Origin: Candidatus Aenigmatarchaeota archaeon
GTDB taxonomy: Archaea; Aenigmatarchaeota; Aenigmatarchaeia; QMZP01; QMZT01
Reading direction: 5' to 3'
NCBI GenBank assembly: GCA_016932735.1
Contig: JAFGCI010000002.1
Span: forward strand, 173,383-237,382
DNA length: 64,000 nucleotides
Part shown: positions 37,835-46,222 of the stretch, one piece after another
Layout: the number at the start of each line of letters is the position of its first letter
How positions within the stretch are numbered: position 1 is the first letter of the stretch
Notes under the pieces: model-generated
The model's database searches: none
What the model was told of the DNA's origin: nothing
Seen by the model: the letters and a program-made list of their open reading frames with translations, nothing else
Translations under genes and position numbers: made by a program

Positions 37835-38437
37835 TTATTTCTTCGGCTCTTCTGTTTTTGGTGCTTCCGTGCCACCGCCACTCTTTGTCATTCCCCAGAA
37901 TGCTATTGCTATTATTGCGATGACAAAGACAGCTGTCCAGAAGTCGGAACTCATGCTTATGTATGGAATCGGTATGAGCCATCCAGCCCCGGAACCCATA
38001 AGAACCAAGATAAGGAAGAATACTATTAGCAATATTCCTCCATATTTGAACCAGTTGTTCTTTTCTGAAAGATCTTTGAATGGGTCAAATCCTATAAGTC
38101 CCGCAAGCAACAGGATGAACAGGATTCCCGAAGCCAGTACAAGGAATGTCCCGCCCATATTGGCAAAGAATGTTGAAATCATCGGGTTCCAGCTGCTGTA
38201 AAGCATCACGAAGAACGCGAGGATTATTGAAATCATGGCCTTTGCCGGTTTTGGGAATTTGGTCTTTACGCCTGGTACATTCTCGAATAAGCCGTATAAA
38301 ATCGCAAGCGCAAGAAGGAACGGGAACAGATACTGGAAGAATCCCATACTCTGCATGTTATTGATTATCGCCTGAAAATTCATTGCCATAATAAATAATT
38401 GCCTTAGAACGCTTATAAATGTTGTTTTTGGCCCCAA
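37835..38437 (-). CDS. Polytopic membrane protein of the envelope locus
   Basis: Several TM segments; GFFQYLFPFLLALAILYGLFENVPG; likely start at MAMNFQA; C-terminal charged tail. Confidence 0.6.
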   Translation of the reverse strand: MGPKTTFISVLRQLFIMAMNFQAIINNMQSMGFFQYLFPFLLALAILYGLFENVPGVKTKFPKPAKAMISIILAFFVMLYSSWNPMISTFFANMGGTFLVLASGILFILLLAGLIGFDPFKDLSEKNNWFKYGGILLIVFFLILVLMGSGAGWLIPIPYISMSSDFWTAVFVIAIIAIAFWGMTKSGGGTEAPKTEEPKK

Positions 38438-38457
38438 AACGTATTATACAATCTATT

Positions 38458-38802
38458 TTATTTCTCTTTCCCGAGGACGTTGAAATCCATATAATGCCCG
38501 AGAAGGATTATGATAAAGAAAACGAACACGAATATGAAGAATATCCCTATGATGAGCCCGAATGCGTAACCGAAAGCTGTCGTCTGCAGGGTGAGCCAAA
38601 GGACTGCAAGCGAGACTGCTATAGAGAGAGCCCATCTAATGACCACGAAAACCTTTTTGCTCTTCTTCATTTTATCTTCAAAGAGCCATTTAAAGAAATA
38701 GACAGATATTACCAGAACCAGAAGGAACGGAAGGAAAATGGTAAAAAAGCCGATGTCCCATAATGCTTTGATGACATAATCAAAGGTGTTCATATGAATC
38801 AT
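38458..38802 (-). CDS. Polytopic membrane protein of the envelope locus
   Basis: 114-aa ORF with three hydrophobic segments. Confidence 0.55.
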   Translation of the reverse strand: MIHMNTFDYVIKALWDIGFFTIFLPFLLVLVISVYFFKWLFEDKMKKSKKVFVVIRWALSIAVSLAVLWLTLQTTAFGYAFGLIIGIFFIFVFVFFIIILLGHYMDFNVLGKEK

Positions 38803-38804
38803 AT

Positions 38805-39311
38805 CTACTGTGTTTTACCGCCGCCGCCTCCGATAGGGTCCTTGAAGTATGCGAAAAGAAGAATCAGAACAATCAGTCCTATGCCAAGAATTGCCATAAG
38901 ACCCTCGTCTATATTGGAAACGAATGGAATGTCTATAAGAGCTGACTGATTGACATTTCCAAGGAAGACGAAGATAAGCATCAGGATGATTATGACAAGA
39001 GAGAAGTCGACCCCTTTGCCGCCCCCGACTTTTCCTATACCTGCAAAGACTGTCTTCTTAAGGAACATTATTGCGAAAATTATTATGAATGCTATTGTCG
39101 CGTATGGGATTATGGAATATATAAACTCGACCATGCCGTAATTGCTCATGGCAATTATTGCAACAGCCGCCGCTATGACGAAATTTACGCCTCTGTTTCC
39201 TTTGAATACATTTGCAACCTCAAGGGAGCCGTAAATGACCCCGAAAACGAATAAGAAGGGGATGATTGGACCCATGCTCGCGATGGAAGTGAAGTCTATC
39301 ATGTGTATCAC
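38805..39311 (-). CDS. Polytopic membrane protein of the envelope locus
   Basis: GPIIPFLFVFGVIYGSLEVANVFKG, multiple TMs, GGGGGKTQ tail. Confidence 0.6.
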   Translation of the reverse strand: MIHMIDFTSIASMGPIIPFLFVFGVIYGSLEVANVFKGNRGVNFVIAAAVAIIAMSNYGMVEFIYSIIPYATIAFIIIFAIMFLKKTVFAGIGKVGGGKGVDFSLVIIILMLIFVFLGNVNQSALIDIPFVSNIDEGLMAILGIGLIVLILLFAYFKDPIGGGGGKTQ

Positions 39312-39314
39312 GTT

Positions 39315-39920
39315 CTATTTCCTTGCCAGGGCCTCTAATTTTCTTAAATCATTCTTATAGACCGCTCCTCTGGGATCATTATCTATCAATCCTCTTATCT
39401 GAGCCATTCTGGTGCTTATCGACTTGTTAAGTTCGTTTGCACCTCCAGGATTCCGCTGGACCCTCACTAAATCAACCTCAAGCTGAGCTATCTCACCCTT
39501 TATCCCGAGAGGATCTCCTTTAGCAAGGTTCATGACTTTGCCAAAACCAGTAGCATTTCCACCAAATCCCGGCATCTGCTTGCCACCACCTCCACCATTC
39601 GATTTCGATGTGTGATGGGTAATGACGTATATTGCACCCAAGAATATCAGAAGGTAAAGCCAGTAGGTGCTCATCCAGACGAAGTATTTGTAATAGCCGC
39701 TCATCAGTATGAATGCATAAATGGACACTGTTATAAGCATGTCAAGATCCTTTCTTCCCGTTCCGCGCTTGTTCATCAGTATCATGACGAACATGATAAG
39801 GAAAACTGTGGGGAAGAAGAACAAATGGAAAATGCCCTGCATGACGCCCTGATTCATTGCGCTGTCAACGGTCGCCTGATCTATCTTTAGAAACTCAGCA
39901 ACGATATCTATAATGTCCAT
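39315..39920 (-). CDS. Membrane protein with Gly-rich cytoplasmic domain (envelope locus)
   Basis: N-terminal TM segments, then SKSNGGGGGKQMPGFGG and a helical soluble C-terminus. Confidence 0.6.
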   Translation of the reverse strand: MDIIDIVAEFLKIDQATVDSAMNQGVMQGIFHLFFFPTVFLIMFVMILMNKRGTGRKDLDMLITVSIYAFILMSGYYKYFVWMSTYWLYLLIFLGAIYVITHHTSKSNGGGGGKQMPGFGGNATGFGKVMNLAKGDPLGIKGEIAQLEVDLVRVQRNPGGANELNKSISTRMAQIRGLIDNDPRGAVYKNDLRKLEALARK

Positions 39921-39962
39921 ATAGAAATATTTGGGGAAGGTTGTTTAAATTTGGAAAAAGGA

Positions 39963-40748
39963 TTAATTTAGATATTCAAAATCCTCTCTGATTCCGAATA
40001 AGGCGTTTGTTGTTTTCTGTGCCATGGTATTTGCAATTTCTATTACAGGATCATATTCAAGACCCTTGACACCATTTTGTTGTAAGGCTTCTATACCTCT
40101 TCCGGCAAGGTCCATCAATGGTGTGAAAATGCCTCTGTTTAGGATCGATTGAACCGCTCTAACGCCGATTCTTCCAAGTTCGTGGTTATAAGGATTTACT
40201 ACGCCGAAAACGCCTTCCTTTGTAGGTATATCTATAACATCGATTCCAGTATAAGCTCCGTTTTTTGTTAATTTTGTTCTTTTTGATTTGCTTACAGAAT
40301 ACGCATCTTCGTTTCGCATGATACCTGATATCAGTCTTGATTTATCATGAAGTTTATCCGATGTGGAATAAGGAACCAATCTTTCCATTGCACCACTTGT
40401 CTGGTAAGACTGATCAAAATTTTTAACATCGACACCATGTACAAATTTACCTTTTTTAACGCCTTTAATACTTCCGCTGTTCTGATCATAAACAATATCA
40501 TTAAAGTTTTTGACACGGTCTTCGTCTTTTCCAAAAAATCCGTAACCAAGAATTACGTCATTGCCTTCTGCTGTTCTATGAACATACATCTGCTGCCATG
40601 TGCCGGCACCACCAGAACGACCCATGCCGCTGTAGTCCGTAAGCAGATTTGTAACAGGGTTTTCCTGAAGAGCTATATCTACATAGGTTTCGACAAACTT
40701 CTCCCCCGCTCTTCTTAAAGTATTAGTAATTGCACCCATATTAACCAC
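39963..40748 (-). CDS. Hypothetical protein of the envelope locus
   Basis: Intact 261-aa ORF; promoter element shared with 40883..41383 and 54660..55553. Confidence 0.55.
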   Translation of the reverse strand: MVNMGAITNTLRRAGEKFVETYVDIALQENPVTNLLTDYSGMGRSGGAGTWQQMYVHRTAEGNDVILGYGFFGKDEDRVKNFNDIVYDQNSGSIKGVKKGKFVHGVDVKNFDQSYQTSGAMERLVPYSTSDKLHDKSRLISGIMRNEDAYSVSKSKRTKLTKNGAYTGIDVIDIPTKEGVFGVVNPYNHELGRIGVRAVQSILNRGIFTPLMDLAGRGIEALQQNGVKGLEYDPVIEIANTMAQKTTNALFGIREDFEYLN

Positions 40749-40882
40749 ACACCACGATAACTATGAATAACTGATTATTACTATATAGTAATTAATTTGA
40801 GTATTTATAAACATTTGTCTTCTTTAATATATATATTTAAATTAAAAATAGGTTCTCTTGTTACTGTTTTTATTTTTGGACT

Positions 40883-41383
40883 TTAATTGTTCATCTGAGC
40901 AAGATTTAATGCATGATTGTAAAATTCATGCCCGGTTGAAGCTCCTCTCTGAAGATGGGCTTGGTAGGCTTCGTATGCTTCCGGGTCTGTTTTCATCATT
41001 TCGTACTGAGCCATCCTGTCGACATGAAGATGTTCTGCAAGCTGATTAGGTGAGTTGGGGTCTCTTTTTGAGAGTGCCTCGTATTTTTCATGTATTCCTA
41101 TAGCTCTTCCGAGAGGAGTTCCTGCAAGGGCCCTATTCAGGTATATGTCAGCGCCGTTCTGGTCGTGGACGCTTCCATAAGTAGTAGCAAGAGCTCCTTC
41201 TCTAAGGTCTTTAACCGTTGAAGGGTCAACATAATGAGTTCTCATCTTCTGATAGAAGCTAGAATCAGGAACAGTGGAATCGTAGGATCCTGTTCCGAAC
41301 AGCTCTGAAAGAGCCTGATATTTGATATCATTCATCTTCTCTTTCAACTTTGCTTGACCATATTGCAGAACTGTACCGAACAT
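40883..41383 (-). CDS. Hypothetical protein of the envelope locus
   Basis: Intact 166-aa ORF with shared promoter element; GIHEKYEALSKRDPNSPNQLAEHLHVDR. Confidence 0.5.
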   Translation of the reverse strand: MFGTVLQYGQAKLKEKMNDIKYQALSELFGTGSYDSTVPDSSFYQKMRTHYVDPSTVKDLREGALATTYGSVHDQNGADIYLNRALAGTPLGRAIGIHEKYEALSKRDPNSPNQLAEHLHVDRMAQYEMMKTDPEAYEAYQAHLQRGASTGHEFYNHALNLAQMNN

Positions 41384-41585
41384 AAACCCACACCTTTTAC
41401 TACTAAATAATTATTAATTTTAGTATATATAAGCTTAATGGTTGTTCTCTTGTTATCGATTATGACGTCTAGAACTGTTATTATATTAATAAATAGTTTT
41501 CACTTTATAGTTGTATTTTAGCTTTATAAACATTTCTATACTCCGCTACAGGTATTTTTTATTCAGGCTTCGCCTATATCATAAT

Positions 41586-41981
41586 ATGCGGGGGCAGATG
41601 TTCGTTATTACCATGGTTTTCATGCTGGGCTTTCTGGCTGTCATCCAGCATTCTCTTCTCATGTACTCTCAGTTCGACATGTCGGCTCCCTCAAGGGAGA
41701 GCCGGAACGTCCTAATGGACAATATAGAAGGCGTTATTGATGAGACTGTCCGTACGTCCTCTGCGTGCGGCAACGCCAAGAATGACCTTGAGAACAACTT
41801 TTACGAGGTCGTCGATTATATAAGGAAATCGTCCATAGAGGAGGGCACGATAGTCAATATGGACAGATCCAGAATCGATTGCGGGGCATGGGGCACCGAA
41901 AATCCTGTGCTGATAATATCGCCGGTAAGGATACTCAGAGGGGGGTATATAATCGAGAAGAACCTTGAAGGTCGCAGATAA
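41586..41981 (+). CDS. Pilin-like membrane-anchored protein
   Basis: Start MRGQMFVITMVFMLGFLAVIQHSLLMYSQF: short basic leader, hydrophobic N-terminal helix, globular remainder. Confidence 0.5.
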   Translation: MRGQMFVITMVFMLGFLAVIQHSLLMYSQFDMSAPSRESRNVLMDNIEGVIDETVRTSSACGNAKNDLENNFYEVVDYIRKSSIEEGTIVNMDRSRIDCGAWGTENPVLIISPVRILRGGYIIEKNLEGRR

Positions 41982-42020
41982 TGTTTATAAAACCTCAGAA
42001 CTAACCAAATATCCCCATTT

Positions 42021-42602
42021 ATGGTGGTTTTTATGGTTCGCAGGTTATTCAGTGGAAGGGAGATTCTGATATCTTTCTTGGCCATTAGCATGATATTCGC
42101 ATATCCCGCCTTCCTAAGCGACCCTTCATCATTATTTATATACTTTGTAGTTCTTGGCGTAGCTTTCATAGGGCATGAATTGTCCCATAAATTCACTGCC
42201 ATACGCCTTGGGTACTGGTCAGAATACCGAATGTGGAAAGAAGGCCTTTTAATGGCTTTGGTGTTCGCTCTTGCAACGGGTGGTTCAATCGTATTTGCAG
42301 CTCCCGGAGCAGTATATTTTGCGCTGCGCTCACCTTTTCAGAGGATGACTAAAAGGCATGTGGGTCTTATAGGCATTGCTGGCCCGCTCTTTAACGCTGT
42401 GGCGTTTTCAGCGTCGGCTGTTCTCTTCCTGGCGACAGGTTCTACTGTGTTCTATATTCTTATGATAGCAAACGCCTTCCTTGGATTGTTCAACATGCTT
42501 CCATTCGGACCGCTTGACGGCAGGAAAATAAGAATGTGGAACCAGAAAGCATGGATAGTCCTGTTCAGCTTTCTCGTAGTCGCTCTATTAGCAACAATTT
42601 AA
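42021..42602 (+). CDS. Site-2-protease-like (M50) membrane metalloprotease
   Basis: VAFIGHELSHKFTAIRLGY (HExxH) and LGLFNMLPFGPLDGRKIRMW (NxxPxxxxDG-type). Confidence 0.88.
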   Translation: MVVFMVRRLFSGREILISFLAISMIFAYPAFLSDPSSLFIYFVVLGVAFIGHELSHKFTAIRLGYWSEYRMWKEGLLMALVFALATGGSIVFAAPGAVYFALRSPFQRMTKRHVGLIGIAGPLFNAVAFSASAVLFLATGSTVFYILMIANAFLGLFNMLPFGPLDGRKIRMWNQKAWIVLFSFLVVALLATI

Positions 42603-42850
42603 GAATCAGAATTGTCTCTCTGTGACCTAAAATCTGCCCTTCTGGAGAGCCTTTCCTCGTTGCTTTTGGTCTTTTTCATCTCGTTTGTTATGTAGCCTGC
42701 GACAAGGTTGAGCGTCTTTTTTGACTTTATTTCCCTTGCTTCCCTGATGACAGACTTGTTCTTTGTAAAGTCGAGACTGTATTTGTCTTTGCTCTCCTTT
42801 ATGAGCTCGTTCCCGAGCTTTTTGACCGGTGTGCTCTTTATTCTTCCCAT
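42599..42850 (-). CDS. rps17e: Ribosomal protein S17e (eS17)
   Basis: MGRIKSTPVKKLGNELIKESKDKYSLDFTKNKSVIRE...KTLNLVAGYITNEMKK. Confidence 0.9.
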   Translation of the reverse strand: MGRIKSTPVKKLGNELIKESKDKYSLDFTKNKSVIREAREIKSKKTLNLVAGYITNEMKKTKSNEERLSRRADFRSQRDNSDS

Positions 42851-42853
42851 AAT

Positions 42854-43114
42854 TTAACCTTCAACAGAAATCTCTTTCCCGAGAGCCGTTCCCGGAAGCC
42901 CCTTCTCCATTACAGCCTTGACAGCCCCGCTGTTGCCGTGAACCTTTTTGACTTCGCCGTTGATTTTCTTTCCTGCAGGAGATGTCCAGACAATCTTCCT
43001 TCCAACAATCTTGGAGGCCGCATCCTTGGACTTGACTCCTGCAAGCTCGACAACTACATGATTTCCTTTCTTCGAGGTCTTGCCTCCGCAAAAGTTCACA
43101 ACAACTGCTTTCAT
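42854..43114 (-). CDS. rpl35ae: Ribosomal protein L35Ae (eL33)
   Basis: GRKIVWTSPAGKKINGEVKKVHGNSGAVKAVMEKGLPGTALGKEI. Confidence 0.88.
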   Translation of the reverse strand: MKAVVVNFCGGKTSKKGNHVVVELAGVKSKDAASKIVGRKIVWTSPAGKKINGEVKKVHGNSGAVKAVMEKGLPGTALGKEISVEG

Positions 43115-43207
43115 ATCAAAACCTATCGGTTAAGAGTGTATAACTATATGGTGGGTTACTTTTAAAAGGTTTCTTGTATTTTGTGTTAGATTTATGTCAA
43201 TTTAACG

Positions 43208-44086
43208 TTAGACAGGGAAAATTATGCTCGCTAAATCAAACTGGGCCGAAATTACATATAGTGCATAGCCCAAGACTGTAAGGATTATTGAATGTTTTGC
43301 CCCGGCTACAATTGATGCCTCTGCCATCTTGCCTGTGGCAAGTCCTGCGAATATCCCCTCTATCAGGATGAAATTCAGGAATGCAGCGGAATAAACGCTG
43401 CCCTGCATCTGCCTTTGTGCCTCGCTTGTCTCCTGAAATCCTCCCACATCCCCCATACCCGGAACAGTGACGTTAAGGGCAGGGATAAGGAAAGTCTGAA
43501 GAACAATGAGTATGAAAACAAAAACAAAATATATCAGGTACAATGTCATGACCTGGGACTGTACAGAAGCCGACCTTTCCTTCTTTATCTTGTTGATTTC
43601 AATAAGCGACTGGCTTATTGCTTTAAGGGTGTCAGCTATTTTACCGCCGACCCCATAGGTCTCGATTATAGTCGTTACCGACCTGGAAATGTTCCTGTTC
43701 TGAAGCTTCTTGGCAAATATCCTCAGAGCATCCTGGAATGGGACTCCCCACTCGACCTTGGCCGCCATCTCCTTTATGTAAGGGCTAAGATACCTGTAGT
43801 TCTTATCTGATATGCTGGCAAGCCCTATGGGAAGAGTCATTCCGGCATTTATCGATTCCGTAAGGTCTGCCATGAACATGATGAACATATCCTCCATCTC
43901 CCTGTTCCTCAGGTAACGGGAATAAAATATGAGGAAGGAGGGAACTATGGCAATGAGGCCTCCGACTATATCCACGAACGTTCCAAACGGCACTATTATA
44001 GGTGACAGGTACAGCGTATTGAATAGCACTATCAAAGCCCCAATCGAGACAAAAACCATCTCCTTTAAAAGTTCTTTCCTTAGCAT
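43208..44086 (-). CDS. TadC/FlaJ-like type II/IV secretion inner-membrane protein
   Basis: T2SSF-like YIKEMAAKVEWGVPFQDALRIFAKKLQNRNISRSVTTIIETYGVGGKIADTLKAI between TM blocks. Confidence 0.82.
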   Translation of the reverse strand: MLRKELLKEMVFVSIGALIVLFNTLYLSPIIVPFGTFVDIVGGLIAIVPSFLIFYSRYLRNREMEDMFIMFMADLTESINAGMTLPIGLASISDKNYRYLSPYIKEMAAKVEWGVPFQDALRIFAKKLQNRNISRSVTTIIETYGVGGKIADTLKAISQSLIEINKIKKERSASVQSQVMTLYLIYFVFVFILIVLQTFLIPALNVTVPGMGDVGGFQETSEAQRQMQGSVYSAAFLNFILIEGIFAGLATGKMAEASIVAGAKHSIILTVLGYALYVISAQFDLASIIFPV

Positions 44087-44089
44087 ATC

Positions 44090-44977
44090 TTACACATTCG
44101 GGTATGTTATATGGATGAAGGCTATGAATGCCACATTCAGTAATGGCAATACCAGCCATGTTATGACGAACATGAGGTCCTGAATGCTCATTCCCATGAT
44201 TTCCCCGCCGATGATGCTCATCGTGGCCAACAATGAAATCATCATGAGCGGTGCCGCCACAAGAAGGACAGTATAAATATCAGCATATGTTGCCAGCGTT
44301 TTCACGTATTTCTCCCTCTTTATCCTGTAGTCGAATAATGCTTTTTCCGCCATTGAATTCAGGTAAGTGACAAGGTCTCCGCCGCTCTGGACAGTCGATA
44401 CTATTCCGCTAAGAAGCGATTTGAAGTCAGTTGAGGGTGTTTTATTCTCAACATCCTTTATGGCATCGATATAGTTCATTCCGAAGGTCTTGATGTTCCT
44501 CATTATTGTCTTGGCGTCCTCAGACACCTCGCCGTATTCAGTAAAACTGGAAATGAGACCGAACATGAAATCTATCGGAATTCCTGCAGAAGCGACAGCC
44601 GACATATGTATTGTTGCAAAGGGGAGGTTGTTATCAATGGATTTTCTCCTGCTGTCTTCCCTTTCAATCGGATATATATAGAATAGTAACAGGGTCGTCG
44701 ATGTTGTAAGGACGCACATGGAGAACAAAAACACGTAAAAATAAAGGGCCTCAATTATGAAAATCTGGCTCATTGCATATACTCCCAAAGCCGTTGCAAA
44801 AAGAACAAGAATGGCTGTCAGGGCTGACATCGATACCCATGCCTTGACAAGGATTCCCATGTTCGCGTTTCTCATGTGTTCCTGCAGATGGTCGAAAGTC
44901 TTCTTGTTCTTATCATAAGCCCATCCGAAGAATAGGACCGATATCCGCTTATATTTGGAAAAGAACAGATTAGCCAT
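44090..44977 (-). CDS. TadC/FlaJ-like type II/IV secretion inner-membrane protein
   Basis: LPFATIHMSAVASAGIPIDFMFGLIS...FKSLLSGIVSTVQSGGDLVTYLNSMAEKALFDYR; TM segments. Confidence 0.82.
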   Translation of the reverse strand: MANLFFSKYKRISVLFFGWAYDKNKKTFDHLQEHMRNANMGILVKAWVSMSALTAILVLFATALGVYAMSQIFIIEALYFYVFLFSMCVLTTSTTLLLFYIYPIEREDSRRKSIDNNLPFATIHMSAVASAGIPIDFMFGLISSFTEYGEVSEDAKTIMRNIKTFGMNYIDAIKDVENKTPSTDFKSLLSGIVSTVQSGGDLVTYLNSMAEKALFDYRIKREKYVKTLATYADIYTVLLVAAPLMMISLLATMSIIGGEIMGMSIQDLMFVITWLVLPLLNVAFIAFIHITYPNV

Positions 44978-45054
44978 GTTAAATTATTGAAAATCGGCGA
45001 ATATATAATTAGAAAATATTGCTTCTTTTAAAAACTATTATTCAAATTATTACT

Positions 45055-45327
45055 GCAGAGGCTGGATCGGGGGGCCAGGCGTACCCTGTTACTGCAAACC
45101 GTCTTTATGGCAGGATCGAGACCTTCGGGCGGCAGCAATCGTATATGGATGCCCGCTGATTTGACGTTGAGGCCCTGTCCTGCCGGATCGTTATCATGGT
45201 GAAACGGGTCAGGCCCTGACCGGAGCAGCCCTAAGCTATGGCATTGATGCTGGCGGGGTCGCAGGGAAGAGAAGAATCGGCGATCAGCTGAAATGTATGA
45301 TACTGTCCACCGAGGGACCGCCTCTGC
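45055..45327 (+). ncRNA. ffs: 7S signal recognition particle RNA
   Basis: Terminal helix GCAGAGGC/GCCTCTGC; S-domain core GTGAAACGGGTCAGGCCCTGACCGGAGCAGCCCTAAGC; no credible CDS. Confidence 0.88.
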
Positions 45328-45360
45328 TTTCACAATTATGTTATTTGTTTTTGTGAAAGC
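45325..45360 (+). terminator. Inverted repeat after SRP RNA with T-rich loop
   Basis: GCTTTCAC...TTTGTTTTT GTGAAAGC. Confidence 0.5.
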
Positions 45361-45474
45361 TCTGCCCTGCTAATTGATTATATCGATTATTTTATCTACT
45401 CTCAGGTTTCACCTGTGGGATTACATATTAAATTGTATTTATCAACAAATTCTCCCATATTTAAAACAGGTATT

Positions 45475-46221
45475 ATGATGGACAAAAAAATCATTGCTGT
45501 TGTGGTTTTTCTTATAATAGGGTTCTTCATGGGCTTCATGGCTAACTCAAAGACCACTGTTATTTATGAGGAGATAGATGCTCTCAGTTCATTGAGCTTC
45601 AGTTACGATAAGCCCATGAAAACAGCTTCCATAAGGGTTCCCGCCGTTGATGAGAACAAGGAAGGTCTGACAACCATCCTGAAGGTCGAAATAATCCCCG
45701 GGAAGGGCCGTATTTTAGCTAATATTGACAGGATGCTGTACGAGCCGGACACGCAGAATTCCGTGCGCATAGCCTATAATGTTGCCTCGGAAAGGATCGG
45801 GATTGACCTTTCCAACTATGACATAATTTACACTGTTGAAACCGATGCGACCGCTATAGAAGGCCCTTCAGCGGGAGCTGCTGTCGCTGCGGCCACGATT
45901 GCCGCTCTTCTGGGAAAGGGCATAAAAGAAGATGTCATGATAACAGGGGCAATAAACCATGACGGGACCATTGGTCCTGTCTCCAATGTAATGGAGAAGG
46001 CACATGCTGTTGCAGATATGGGCATCCATACGCTTCTTGTCCCGTTGACACAAGGATCAATGGATAAGTTCGAGACGACCAGATACTGCGAGGAGATTGG
46101 TAATTCCAGCATCTGCATGGATGAGGAAATCCCCCAGAAGTCAAGCCTTAGTGATTTAACCGGAATAGAAGTCATAGAAGTCGTTGATATTGATGATGCT
46201 CTGGAATACCTTCTGGAATGA
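45475..46221 (+). CDS. Membrane-anchored Lon-like (S16) serine protease domain protein
   Basis: N-terminal TM; TDATAIEGPSAGAAVAAATIAAL (catalytic Ser region) and GTIGPVSNVMEKAHAVADMG (catalytic Lys). Confidence 0.88.
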   Translation: MMDKKIIAVVVFLIIGFFMGFMANSKTTVIYEEIDALSSLSFSYDKPMKTASIRVPAVDENKEGLTTILKVEIIPGKGRILANIDRMLYEPDTQNSVRIAYNVASERIGIDLSNYDIIYTVETDATAIEGPSAGAAVAAATIAALLGKGIKEDVMITGAINHDGTIGPVSNVMEKAHAVADMGIHTLLVPLTQGSMDKFETTRYCEEIGNSSICMDEEIPQKSSLSDLTGIEVIEVVDIDDALEYLLE

Positions 46222-46222
46222 T

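Noticed and set aside
45028-45333. 101-aa minus-strand ORF in the track
   Set aside because: Lies antisense on the SRP RNA gene; composition and lack of motifs indicate a chance ORF
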